DNA of 64,000 nucleotides from Lunularia cruciata (Eukaryota > Streptophyta > Marchantiopsida > Lunulariales > Lunulariaceae): positions 27,406,501 to 27,470,500 of the forward strand of contig OX419761.1 in assembly GCA_948567375.1 (NCBI GenBank), in the 5' to 3' direction. A program made the translations under genes and the position numbers. The stretch's first letter is position 1. Every line of letters starts with the position of its first letter. This document shows, piece by piece, positions 46,330-56,219 of the stretch. A model generated the notes under the pieces. It was not told the origin of the DNA. It was given only the letters and a program-made list of their open reading frames with translations, and did not search any database.

Positions 46330-47570
46330 GTAGGACATTCATAGTGACGTCTTAGTGATGGACTATCTTTGCATTGGTATTGTGGGTGGCACAATTGGGG
46401 CCAAGGAGAGAGATCATGTCCTTCAGCAAGCCAAACAATTCAAATTGGAGTGCAGAGACCTTTTGCATGTATGGGAGGATGGTAGAGTGAGAGTAGTACC
46501 ATTTCCATCTCATAGACTACAGTTGGTCCATCATGCTCATGAGGAGCTAGGACATTTTGGAGTTAAGTGTACATATAGCTTACTCTAGAGTCATTATTGG
46601 TGGCGTGGTATACAGACCAAGGTACAACAATTTTTTGCTAGATGTGTGGTTTGTGACCAAGTTAGAGCATCATTCAATGCTCCTATACCATAGTTACACC
46701 CATTACCTATCATGGGATTGGGTTACTATTGGAGTTTGGACTTTGTTGGACCTTTACCGTTGACTTGAGCATCATTGATATGTTTTGGTGATGGTGGAGC
46801 ACTTCTCCAAGTGGATTGAATTGGTGGCACTTCCTGACCAGTCTAGTGAAGGGATAACTTACTCATTCTTGGATCGAGTTCTTAGTCATTTTGGTGCACC
46901 GGCTAAGGTTTTGACTGATCAAGGTACATAGTTCTTGGGAGAGTTTCAAGTATTGTGTGCCAAGGCTTTGATTGATCATCATATTACATCCCGAGATCAC
47001 CCTAAGGTAGAGGGCTTAGCAGAGAGAGTGGTTCAGACGGTGAAGAGAGGATTGCAAAAGTATGGTTTGCAAAGAGGCCACTTGGGAGATTGGGATCTCT
47101 AGTTACCTTGGTTGGCCATGGGCTATTGGTTCAGCTGGCAAGCCTTCCTAGCATATTTCTTTCCATACTTTCTATTCTATGGATGAGATCCAAATTTACC
47201 TGCAGCCATTCGTTGAGATGCTACTGTAGTTTTGGACTTGGATGATCCAAATGTATGGATGAGCGCATGTTCTCAACATGCAAAGATCTTTTGGAGAGTG
47301 ATATCGATGGCCTTTGAGAACTTGGTGATTGTTTAGCATAGAGATACTTTATGCTATGCTACCATTTGAGGAGGAGGTTATAGATCCTCAATCCGTCAAT
47401 TTCATCTAGGTGACTATGTGTATATATAGCAGACAACACCAATGATACTTGATGTTTTGACAGGCCGCACTATCTTGAGAGTGCGTGAGGTTTTGCCATC
47501 TAGAGTCCTTGTGTTAGAAGGACACGATGGTGTTGTTTGGAAGGATCATGTGTGCAATTGTATGCCATGC
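46330..47570 (+). pseudogene. Decayed integrase of D1
   Basis: Zinc finger: 'LVHHAHEELGHFGVKCT' and 'FFARCVVCDQV' (46520-46670), HHCC complete. Core: 'SLDFVGPLPLT' (first Asp near 46740), 'YVLVMVEHFSKWIELVALPD', 'AKVLTDQGT' (second Asp near 46915), 'HPKVEGLAERVVQTVKRGL' (Glu, about 47005-47060). The C-terminal part ends with 'RQFHLGDYVYI', 'VLEGHDGVVWKDHVCNCMPC' to about 47574. No chromodomain follows; instead a PHD finger begins 60 bp later. Confidence 0.82.
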
Positions 47571-47633
47571 CACCTCCCAAACATTGATGGAGCTATGGAC
47601 CCAAGCTTGGTAGTTGTGCATGCATGCTTGAGG

Positions 47634-47743
47634 TGTATGTTATGTGGCTCTTCTGGTGGAGTTGCTACTATGTTAGTGTGTGATAGTTGTTTGAGAGGAT
47701 GACATATGGCTTGTATGACTTTCCCCTCAAGGTGGTTCCTCAA
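47634..47743 (+). pseudogene. PHD finger of D1, first part (interrupted)
   Basis: The translation gives C-x2-C (47634, 47643), C-x2-C (47679, 47688), then His (47703) and Cys (47712): 'CMLCGSSGG', 'MLVCDSCLRG', stop in place of the usual Trp, 'HMACM'. The frame shifts by one base near 47717. The last C-x2-C pair lies beyond the family-A insertion at 47744, at 53322 and 53331. The spacing is that of a C4HC3 PHD finger. PHD fingers typically read histone H3 tail methylation (family knowledge), so the element probably used it for chromatin targeting; that role is inference. Confidence 0.8.
47739..47743. repeat. Target-site duplication of A3, left copy (CTCAA)
   Basis: CTCAA immediately before the family-A LTR at 47744; the identical CTCAA is at 53305-53309 after its 3' LTR. 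Confidence 0.95.
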
Positions 47744-48092
47744 TGTAATAGTATGGAGTTTAGCGGCATAGCTAGTAAGGCTAACAAAGTAGGGAATAAG
47801 CCAAATTAGCCTAAAATATTCCAAAAGCATCTAGGAAGCTTCTTGGGAAGCTCCCCAACTAGTTAACTTGCACCCCAAGTAGGTAGCTTCTAGAAGCTTC
47901 CAACTAGCTTAGCTTGCATGCCAAGTAGGCAGCTTCTAGAAGGAAGCTTCTTGAGAAGCTTCTCAAGGGCCTTGTATGCTACCTATAAATACTAAAGCTG
48001 AAGCTCATGCTAGGCATTCGGAGTTTTCACTCATTCAAGTGTCCCAATGTGAGTTTCCATTCTATTTCTCTCCTTGGATTTGGTCATTTACA
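47744..48092 (+). repeat. 5' LTR of A3 (349 bp)
   Basis: TGTAATAGTATGGAG to TCATTTACA. TATA box TATAAATA at 47984-47991. About 76 bp shorter than the 3' LTR because it has fewer AAGCTTC-rich U3 modules. Confidence 0.95.
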
Positions 48093-48093
48093 T

Positions 48094-48108
48094 TGGTATC
48101 GAAGCAGG
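48094..48108 (+). other. Primer binding site of A3
   Basis: TGGTATCGAAGCAGG, one base after the LTR end; tRNA-Met type. Confidence 0.85.
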
Positions 48109-48349
48109 AATGTGATGGATAGAATTTATGGACCACCAAACCACTAGGACAATCCACGTCCAAGTACTACCCAAGCATCGTTTCATACAATTCATCACCT
48201 TGCACTTTAGATAAGATTTTATGCATATGATTGTCATATCTGAGGAACCCTTGGTGCTTCCAGTTGTAACTTATGGAGAATAGTGGACGTGTTGTTTTGA
48301 TGTGTTAATAAATTAGATAGATTTGGACGAGTATGATAGAGTAGAAACC

Positions 48350-49250
48350 ATGGTGGCAATACCCGATGTTATCCTTGCTATGCAGCAACAAATTGAGCAC
48401 CTTACTTGATTGTTGGATGAACAAGATCTTTGACAACAAGAGCAAGTGGACAAAGTACCAATTTGAGAAGGAGAAGATTGGATCAGATTCCCTAAACCCA
48501 AAGTATTTGAAGGCAAGAATCTTTCAGGTGCAATGGAGAATTTTGTGTTTGATTGTGAATGTTATTTTGAAGCTACTAATCTACAAGATGAGCAAAATAG
48601 ATTCTCTTGGCTTCTAGCTAATTGGATGGAGTAGCAAACTATGGTAGAGATTCCGAGTGGAGCAAGCTGAATGACAAATGGTTGCACCAATCTTGACATG
48701 GGCAGGATTCAAGAGCGCAATAATTAGTCGATTCCAAGCCATAAATGCCACACGAGCTGCACGAGATAAATTGGCAGAGTTGAAATAGATTGGCTCAGTA
48801 AGAAGTTACATCATGCAGTTCCAAAACACCATTATGAAAATTCCATATATATTGGAAGGTGAAGCTCTGGATTGATTTGTGAGGAGCTTGAAGGCGAGAA
48901 CCAAACTAGAGGTAACCATGCGAGAGCCACAACACTTGGAGGAAGTCATGCGGTTGGCCAAACGTTTTGATTCCTTGGTGGCAACAACTTGATCTCGACC
49001 TCGACCTCCATAGAGCCTACCAATACACTACACACAAGTGGAAGATCCAGCACTAATGGAGATTGATGCCATTCAACAAAGACCACTTGGCACGGCAAAT
49101 AAAGAGAAATTACAACAAAATGGTGGTTGTTTTTATTGTCACTAATTGAGGCATTGCATTGCTAAATGTCCACTCAAGAATAGACAACCTCGACAAGTTG
49201 CCCAAGTGGAGGTTGTGGAGCCAAATGATCAAGGAAACAAGGAATCTCAG
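48350..49250 (+). pseudogene. Gag of A3 with damaged zinc knuckle
   Basis: The start at 48350 gives 'MVAIPDVILAMQQQIEHL', then 'RFPKPKVFEGKNLSGAMENF' and 'FDCECYFEATNLQDEQNRF' (48480-48610), a chromovirus-type Gag. Later stretches are frame-broken. The CCHC knuckle is at 49128-49169: C-x2-C-x4-H-x4-C is intact except that a stop replaces one spacer residue. At least five stops or frameshifts are present. Confidence 0.75.
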
Positions 49251-49279
49251 TAGGAGATTTTGAGCCACCTATTGGGAGC

Positions 49280-50230
49280 TTGATTAGTTCCAATGGGATT
49301 GAAGGCTCGACCATTGCAAGTTTGCTTCACTTGCAATGTACAATATCTAATTGGGGTTGTAGGATTATGGTTGATTCTAGAAGTTCAAAGAGTTGCATAT
49401 CTATGCAAGTAGCAAAGGAATTGGGTATTCCTATCAAGCCAATGATTGGAAGTAGTTTGATAATGGTGGATGGTAGAAAGGGTTTTGCATTCCGCACCTC
49501 GCATCCTATTACCTTCAAGATTGGGAAGGAGTATTCAGAGTGTATAAGGTTTGTAATGGCACCTCTACACTATGATATCATTTTGGTTCTACCTTGGCTT
49601 GAATGTTATAAGGTTCAATTTGATTGGACCCGACACCAAATTCAAGTACAACACCAAGGTAAGAATTTTTGATTAGGTTGTTTGGCACCTCTAAGACACC
49701 TAAGAATAGTCAGTCCCAAGATCGGAAGTTTGTCAAGAAGATAGCCATAGAGCAAACCTGGAAGGGAGATGAGTCCCAAGATGGGAAGTTTGCCAAGAAG
49801 GCAACCATGGAGCAAGCTTGGAAGAGAGATGAGTCCCTGGGAGAAGGGAAGTTTGTTACTAAAGCAGCCATAAAGCAAGCTTTGGAAGAAGATAAGTCTG
49901 TAATCACGGTATGGATCAAGCCAATTGCACAAGAACAATCTACGGAGGGCCAAGAGCCTCATCAAGCAATGGTTGATTGGATAGTTAAGGAGTTTGCGGA
50001 TGTGTTTCCAGATGATCTGCCAAAGGGATTACCCTCCAATCAAGGTATGCGCTTCAAGATTGAGTTATTGCTAAGGAGTACTCTAATAAGTAGACCGATC
50101 TATCAGCTTTCACCAAAGGAGTTGGAGGAGTTGCAAATAACACTTATAAAGTTGTTGGAGAAGGACTTCATACGACATAGTACCTCTCCTTGGGGAGCAC
50201 CGGTACTATTTGTTCCAAAGAAGGGTGGGA
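49280..50230 (+). pseudogene. Protease and pre-RT linker of A3
   Basis: Protease at 49280-49671: active site 'MVDSRSSKSC' (D-S-R where D-S-G is expected), 'QVAKELGIPI', and the end of the fold 'YDIILVLPWLECYKVQFDW' (about 49570-49626). A 193-codon open linker follows (49669-50250), beginning with three near-repeats of 'SQDGKFAKKATMEQAWKRDE' type and ending in the RT entry 'FADVFPDDLPKGLPSNQGM'. The repeated linker probably arose by unequal copying. A one-base frameshift near 50225 separates this frame from the RT core. Confidence 0.8.
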
Positions 50231-51350
50231 AGACTTTGTTTTTGTATTGATTATCGTGGGCTCAATAAGCAAACCGTGAAGAATGCATATCCCTTGCCTC
50301 GGATCGATGACTTGCTTGATCAACTAAGTAGAGCACTCTACTTTTCCAAGTTGGATCTTTGTAGTGGCTATTGGCAAATTCCTATTGATAGAGATGATGT
50401 GCAAAAGACTGCATTTCGCACAAGGTATGGGAATTTTGAGTGGAGAGTTCTACCTTTTGGACTCACTAATGCTCCAGCAGTCTTCATGGATCATATGCAT
50501 CGGGTGTTGGATAGACTATTGGATTGGTCTGTGGTGGTGTTCTTGGATGATATCTTAATCTATAGCAAGACAGAGGTAGAACATGTGAATCATATGCGAG
50601 AAGTCCTAAGACGACTACAAGAATGGAAATTTTATTGTAAGAAGTCAAAGTGTACCTTTTAGCAGAAAGAGGTTACCTTCTTGGGTCATGAGATCTCATT
50701 AGAGGAAGATGGAAGAAAAGAAGATCAAGGCCATTACTGATTGGCCTACCCCAAAGGATGCTACAAGAGTACGAGCATTCAATGGATTGGCCAGTTTTTA
50801 CCGACGGTTCATCCACTATTATGCTCATGTGGCTCCACCATTGACTGACCTCTTAGGAAAGAACTTGAGCTTCCAGTGGACCACCAAGCATGAAGAAGCA
50901 TTCCAGAAGTTAAAGCATATGGTGTCTTCAAGACCCATTCTTCAACCACATGATCCTCAACTTCCTTGTGTGGTTGATTTTGATGCTTCTAACTTTGCAA
51001 TTGGAGTTGTGTTGCAACAGGAATTCCCAGATGGACTACATCCCATTGCCTTTGTGTCTCACCGACTAAATACAACTGAAAGAAATTACTCTGCTCAAGA
51101 TCAAGAACAACTGGCAATGGTATATGCCACTCAGGTATGGAGACATTATCTCTTGGGGAAACAAGTGATCATGCAAACTGATGACAAGCCATTGTTGCAG
51201 ACCCTACACTTGGAGCACATGAAGAGTCGACATCATCAATGGGAAGAGCAACTCCAATTGTTGACATCAAACTTGTGTACAAACCAGGTTGGTTCCACAT
51301 CATCCCTGATGCTCTATCACAACAACCTCATTTGAAGGCTCTTCCTCTCA
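50210..51350 (+). pseudogene. RT and RNase H of A3, almost open
   Basis: The RT core runs open from 50210 to 50662: 'CIDYRGLNKQTVKNAYPLPR', 'LDLCSGYWQIPIDRDDVQKT', 'WRVLPFGLTNAPAVFMDHMH' and the intact catalytic 'VVFLDDILIYS' (about 50536-50568). A single stop at 50660-50662 (after 'KKSKCTF') is followed by 'KEVTFLGHEIS'. From 50709 a 208-codon open frame holds the connection and RNase H: 'AFNGLASFYRRFI', 'VVDFDASNFAIGVVLQQE' (first catalytic Asp), 'QDQEQLAMVYATQVWRHYL' and 'QTDDKPLLQTLH'. This is the best-preserved catalytic segment in the window. Confidence 0.9.
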
Positions 51351-51399
51351 TCACGGCGGCAATTACGATGGTGTCAATTGACCCCAAGGTCCATAACGA

Positions 51400-52300
51400 G
51401 TTTTGATTAGCTCTACAACAAGATCCCTTCTTCCAAATGGTACATGTTTATTTGACAGCATGTGACAAGGAGTACAACACCTTCTCCTTCAAGGAAAGCC
51501 TTCTATTCCATGCGGACCAGATCTATGCTCTAGCCAAAGGTAATCTTCAACTTGTGTGCCTTCAAGAAGCCCATGATTTACCAATAGCTGGTCATATGGG
51601 AGTAGACAAGACCTTAGGCACCCTCCAACGCCAATAGTGGTGGCCCAACATGATATGAGATGTTTGGGACTTTGTCCAATCATGTGAGAGTTGTCAACGT
51701 AACAAGGCCCGTAACCAAAAGCCGAGTGCACTCCTTCAGCCACTTCCCATTCCAGCTACTCGTTAGGAACATGTGAGCTTAGATCTCATCACCTCCTTAC
51801 CCAAGACACAACAAGATCACACAACAATTGTGGTGTTTGTGGATAAGCTTAGTAAGCAAATCCATTTGGCACCAATATTTGATAATGTGGATGCTCCAAC
51901 CTTGGCACAACTCTACTTTGACAATGTCTTCAAACATCATGGGATGCCATGTGTACTCATCTCCGACCGTGATCCTTGCTCCACCTGAAAGTTTTGGCAA
52001 GCACTCTTCTAGCTACTTGGCACCAAGCTTGCTTTGTCCACAGCCTATCATCCTCAAACTAATGGACAAACTAAATGTGAAAATCACACCTTGGAAAATA
52101 TGTTTTGTGTCTTTGTCAACATTCACCATACCAATTGGGATCAATGTCTTGCAGCTGCGGAGTTTGCATACAATAATTCTAAATAGGCAAGCACCGGATT
52201 CTCTCCTTTCTTTCTTAATTTTGGCCAAGATCCACTTGTCCCAGATTCTCTTCTTACTCCTCCTCCGTCTCAAGTCTCCCATACTTCAACCTATTTGACC
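51400..52300 (+). pseudogene. Integrase of A3
   Basis: Zinc finger 'EAHDLPIAGHMGVDKTLGT' and 'CESCQRNKA' (51570-51720), HHCC complete. Core 'SLDLITSLPKTQ' (first Asp near 51783), 'FVDKLSKQIHLAPIF', 'CVLISDRDP' (second Asp near 51966). The third catalytic residue is probably lost: where the family has 'QTERVN', this copy reads 'QTKCEN' near 52068. Stops interrupt the frame near 51637, 51654 and 51990. Confidence 0.82.
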
Positions 52301-52379
52301 ACCGTCTCTGAATCTCTCCAACAAGCCAAATCTCACCTCCTTGTTGCTGACAATCATCAAAAACAATATGCGGACCATC

Positions 52380-52878
52380 ATCATCGTGATCTCACCTTTG
52401 AAATTGGTGATAAAGTTATGTTATCTTCTAGTAATCTACCTCCCTCCCACTTGATACCTAAGTTTGTAAACTTGCCCCTAATTGGATAGTACCTTCCTTT
52501 TGATGTCACCTAAATTGTTTCTCCTATTGCTTATTGACTTGCTTTGCCTCCTCATATGCGTATCTATCATGTCTTTCATGTTTCCAAGTTGAAACCCTTT
52601 GTTCACATTCCCTCTTCTTTCTCCTCTTGAGTCCAACCTCCTCCTCTCCCAATCCCTATCAATGATCATGAGGAATACAAAGTTGATCGTATCCCTGCAC
52701 ATTGCCACATCCCACAAGGATGCCGCCAACATATGGAGTACAAGGGTTTTTAGAAAGGGTATCTCCTTCATGATGCCACATGGGAACCTCTTTCTCACCT
52801 CTAGAATGCACAGACAACCATCTAGGATTTTGAAGCTTCAATGGCAACAAGGACATCACCAACTAGTGGTGGGGGAAT
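52380..52878 (+). pseudogene. Integrase C-terminal region and chromodomain of A3
   Basis: 'LTFEIGDKVMLSSSNLPP' near 52393-52446 and 'YHVFHVSKLKPF' near 52565-52600 are the usual integrase C-terminal motifs. The chromodomain follows: 'NDHEEYKVDRI' near 52660, then 'QHMEYKGF*KGYLLHDATWEP', 'LSHL', and 'DFEASMATRTS' to about 52860. A stop takes the place of a Trp in the WKG-type core. Gag-pol ends at the polypurine tract. Confidence 0.8.
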
Positions 52879-52879
52879 A
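52866..52879 (+). other. Polypurine tract of A3
   Basis: GTGGTGGGGGAATA directly before TGTAAC of the 3' LTR. Confidence 0.8.
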
Positions 52880-53304
52880 TGTAACAGTATGGAGTTTAGC
52901 GACATAGCTAGTAAGGCTAACAAAGTAGGGAATAAGCCAAATTAGCCTACAATATTCCAAAAGAATCTAGGAAGCTTCTTGGGAAGCTTCCCAAATAGTT
53001 AACTTGCACCCCAAGCAGGTAGCTTCTAGAAGGAAGCTTCTAGAAGCTTCTAACTAGCTTAGCTTGCACGCCAAGTAGGCAGCTTCTAGAAGGAAGCTTC
53101 TTGAGAAGCTTCCTAGTTAACTTGGCTTGCACTCTAAGAAAATGGCTCAAGGAAGCTTCTTGAGAAGCTTCTCAAGGGCCTTGTATGCTACCTATAAATA
53201 CCAAAGTTGAAGCTCATGCTAGGCATTTGGAGTTTTCCCTCATTCAAGTGTCCCAATGTGAGTTTCCATTCTCCTATTTCTCTTCTTGAATTTGGTTTTT
53301 TACA
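52880..53304 (+). repeat. 3' LTR of A3 (425 bp)
   Basis: TGTAACAGTATGGAG to TTTTTTACA, matching 47744-48092 apart from extra AAGCTTC-rich U3 modules and scattered substitutions. TATA box TATAAATA at 53193-53200. Followed by the CTCAA duplication at 53305-53309. Confidence 0.95.
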
Positions 53305-53309
53305 CTCAA

Positions 53310-53333
53310 CGATAGTGGTTATGTTTTAGATGT
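53310..53333 (+). pseudogene. PHD finger of D1, final C-x2-C part
   Basis: Directly after the CTCAA duplication the frame reads R, stop, then WLCFRC, with Cys at 53322 and 53331. With the insertion and one CTCAA copy set aside, this falls in place as the last zinc pair of the finger begun at 47634, including the conserved Trp two residues before the pair. Confidence 0.8.
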
Positions 53334-53493
53334 ACTTGACTTACCGCTAGTTCATCATTTATATGGTATAGATTGTAGACAGGAAACTAATGATGGGGCT
53401 CTATAGCACCCGGCCTCCTGATCTTTGCCCATCATAGGGTATACCATATACTTGGAGTAGATGGCTATCTGGAGTTAGGGGGACCTAACCGCC

Positions 53494-53508
53494 AACTAGG
53501 GGGGCAAT
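53494..53508 (+). other. Candidate polypurine tract of D1
   Basis: AACTAGGGGGGCAAT precedes TGTGGCAC at 53509. The G-run and the following TG suggest an LTR start here, but the 5' LTR begins with sequence matching 53615 onward instead. Confidence 0.5.
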
Positions 53509-54163
53509 TGTGGCACTTTTGAGTTTATGTATGACTTATGTGTGAGTTATGCTTCTATAGTGTATGATGTTGACATCAATGTATGTTGTGTAGCAATGTA
53601 TATATGCACCATAGTTGTCACGCCATTTGTAGTGTCACATCTAGATTGCTTGGACATTGGAATTCTAGTGATAGTAGTTGGAGGTATTTTGGCAGTTACT
53701 CATAGACTACTTTATGTCGTCAAATTTTGTGTTTAGGATACTGACTTCATGGTAGGGCTACTGTCACTTGCACTATCCGCACCATCAGGTGTGCCATCAG
53801 TGGACAGTTGGGATGAGACCTAAGTCAAAATCAGGAGTATACTCTAGAAGTGCAGCTCCAGAGAGCTCACTTCTCTAATGTTGAGCCTTTGAGTTCTTGG
53901 CTAGAGTGGACAAAAAGCCGGTGAGCATCACCTAGAGTCTCTTAGCTAGAGTAGATGTGGCTTGATTGTAATCAGTGCCCAATTGTTGGCAAGTTGTTGA
54001 GGATCAGATCAAGTATTGATCTGAGTTTGATTGATTTGAGTTGTAAACAATTTGATTATTGTGGCACTTTAGAGTTTATGTATGACTTATGTGTGAGTTG
54101 TGCTTTGATAGTATATGATGTTGAGAGCAATGTATATTGTGTAGCAATGTATATACGCACAAC
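53509..54163 (+). repeat. 3' LTR sequence of D1 with a flanking 105-bp duplication
   Basis: 53615-54058 matches the 5' LTR (39142-39585). On its left, 53509-53614, and on its right, 54059-54163, lie two copies of one 105-bp segment (TGTGGCACTTT...GCAC) with about ten differences. Each copy holds a TATATA-like box near its end (53599-53606 in the first). The element ends at 54163, followed by AATCT. Confidence 0.7.
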
Positions 54164-54259
54164 AATCTTGACTTCTCCTTTAATTAGGATAAACTAGAAG
54201 TTTAACCATTGCCCATACAGGGATAGAGTAACCAAAAGAGCCACGATCACCTCTAATGT

Positions 54260-55810
54260 TAGGTCACCCTACTCATGCTCCACTTGCATAACTTGTAGGG
54301 TAGCACGATGCCCAAAGAAACTTTCTAAATATATGACTTTGGTAAAGGCATCAGCTGGGTTGAGCCTACAATCAATCTTGACTAGATCAAACATTTTCTC
54401 ACACAAAGCTTGCCTAAGAAAGTGATATCTGATGTCTATATGCTTAACCCTACTATCCATCACTTGATTTTCAGCTAGGTGTAAAGCACTTTGACTATCA
54501 CAATGAAGCATTACCTTACCATGCATTAGCCCCATCTCAACAACAAGTCTATCCAACCAAATTGCCTCCTTCGTTGCTTTTGCTATTGCCACATACTCAA
54601 CTTCTATAGTAGACTTTGCAACACACTTCTACAAAGTAGATCTCCAACTAATGGACCCACCACCAAGTGTGAATACATACTCTATTGTTGACCTCCACTT
54701 GTCCAGATCTTGTCCATAGTCAGCATCTACATAGCCATCTAGTGATGTAGCATTCACTGATCTTCTATCAAATAAGAGCACATAGTTTGGTGTACCTCTC
54801 AAATACCTCAAAATCCACTTAACTGCTTCCCAATGTGTCCTTCCTAGATTTGACATATACCTACACACCTTACCCATTGTTAGGGCAAGATCAGGTCTAG
54901 TGCAAGTCATCAAGTACATGAGACTCCCAACAGCCTTCTCATAAGGAATGTTAGCCATCAAACCCTTCTCCACATCATATGTAGGACAACATGCCACTGA
55001 AAGCTTGAAATGAGAAGCTAGAGGAGTACTTACTGGTTTACAGTTCTCCATGTTGAACCTAGCAAGTACCTTCCTAGCATACTTACCCTCCATCAACCAC
55101 AACTGACTAGTGCCCAAGTTCCTCTTGATCTCCATGCCTAATATCCTTTTGGCCAGCCCTAGATCCTTCATCCTAAACTCTGAACTCAAGAGCACCTAGA
55201 GCTTGTTCACCTCAGATCTATCCTTGGCAGCTATTAACATTTCATTCACATACAACACAAGAATAATAAAACCAAAGGTCTTATTACTCATTGGTTTCAT
55301 GTACACAAGGATCAAACAAAATCCTATTTAAACCTTGAGCATGCAAAAATACATCAAACCTCTTGTTCCATTGGTGAGGTACTTGCTTTAATCCATACAA
55401 GGACTTCAGCAATCTGCATACCTTATCCTCTTGGCCTTTCTTCACAAACTCTACAGGTTGTCTCTCATGAAGATCCTTTCATCCAAGGTGCCATAGAGAA
55501 ACGACGTGACAACATCCATTTGATCTAAAGTAAGACCAAATAATGCAACAAGCATACATAATAGACATATTGTGGAATACTTTGCAATATGAGAAAAGAC
55601 CTCATTGTAGTCCACCCCTCTTTTCTTGAGTGAACCCCTTTGCTACCAACCTAGCTTTGTAAATCTTTGATCCCTCCTTAAGACCCTCCTTCAACTTGTA
55701 GATCCACTTGCAATCTATCACTTGTTGATCCTTAGGTAACCTAACTAGCTCCCAAGTCTTGTTATCCCTCAAGGATTCCATCTCCCTCTCTATAGAACCA
55801 AACTACTCAT
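54260..55810 (-). pseudogene. Decayed RT and RNase H of copia K1
   Basis: Minus strand. The RT begins near 55800 with 'DNKTWELVRLPKDQQVIDCKW', then 'KIYKARLVAKGFTQEK' and 'CRLLKSLYGLKQ'. The catalytic YVDD reads YVNE near 55235. From 55195 an open frame of 188 codons carries 'FRMKDLGLAKRILGMEIKRN', 'YEKAVGSLMYLMTCTRPDL' and 'ADYGQDLDKWRSTIEYVFTL'. RNase H (54269-54592): 'AIAKATKEAIWLDRL', 'LHCDSQSALHLAENQV', 'RVKHIDIRYHFLRQ' and 'NPADAFTKVI'. This is a textbook Ty1/copia C-terminus. Confidence 0.9.
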
Positions 55811-56219
55811 CCTTTTCACTAGAAGAACATGCCTTCTTGTAGGATGAGGGTTCACCTTCTTCCAAGACCAAAGCATGAGCATCATCCTCATAAGTCAAGT
55901 CATCATCCAATCCATGTACCATATCTGTTTGGAGCTCGACTAGCATACCTTGATGACCTCCTAGATAAACTCTCTGCTTGATCTCCATGTGTAAGTCCAA
56001 TTTGAGATTGACCTAGCACATTTTGTTGCTCACTCGTAACTACTTGCTCTACTTGTTCTTGCTCCTCAAGAACTTGCTCTAGTATAGGAGCACCTCCTTC
56101 CTTGTCATCACTTAAGTGATCAATCTCCTCCTCAACTAGATCCAAGGTGGGAGACTTGCCTTTATCAATGTAAGGAGTTCAAGCATGCTCTCCCTCCTTG
56201 AATGATCTGGATTGATTAA

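Larger units (their letters stand above)
47744..53304 (+). mobile_element. Nearly complete family-A Ty3/gypsy chromovirus A3 (5.56 kb)
   Basis: Both LTRs (TGTAA...TTACA), a tRNA-Met primer site, gag, protease, RT, RNase H, integrase, chromodomain and polypurine tract are all present in order. A perfect 5-bp CTCAA duplication flanks the element. It is the best-preserved and probably youngest insertion here, since it interrupts D1, which interrupts K1. It still carries stops in gag, at 50662 in pol, and in the integrase and chromodomain. The integrase catalytic Glu also appears lost, so it is not autonomous. Confidence 0.95.
39143..54163 (+). mobile_element. DNMT- and PHD-finger-carrying Ty3/gypsy element D1
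   Basis: On the plus strand: LTR (from 39143), tRNA-Met-like primer site (40568), gag with CCHC knuckle, aspartic protease, C5 DNA methyltransferase domain, RT, RNase H, integrase, PHD finger, polypurine tract and LTR sequence to 54163. AATCT occurs on both sides (39138-39142 and 54164-54168), and the copia sequence continues across, supporting these ends. The family-A element at 47744-53304 is inserted in the PHD finger. The copy is decayed. The RT/RNase H/integrase pattern is Ty3/gypsy. A methyltransferase inside pol and a terminal PHD finger are not part of any standard plant gypsy lineage I know. Confidence 0.85.

Noticed and set aside
47546-47830. 94-codon minus-strand frame over the PHD finger
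   Set aside because: Crosses the D1/A3 junction, so it cannot be an ancestral gene; shadow frame.
52478-52907. Overlapping open frames on both strands near the A3 chromodomain
   Set aside because: The chromodomain is read in another frame; these are shadows. Their equivalents recur at 61.0-61.4 kb only because the element is repeated.
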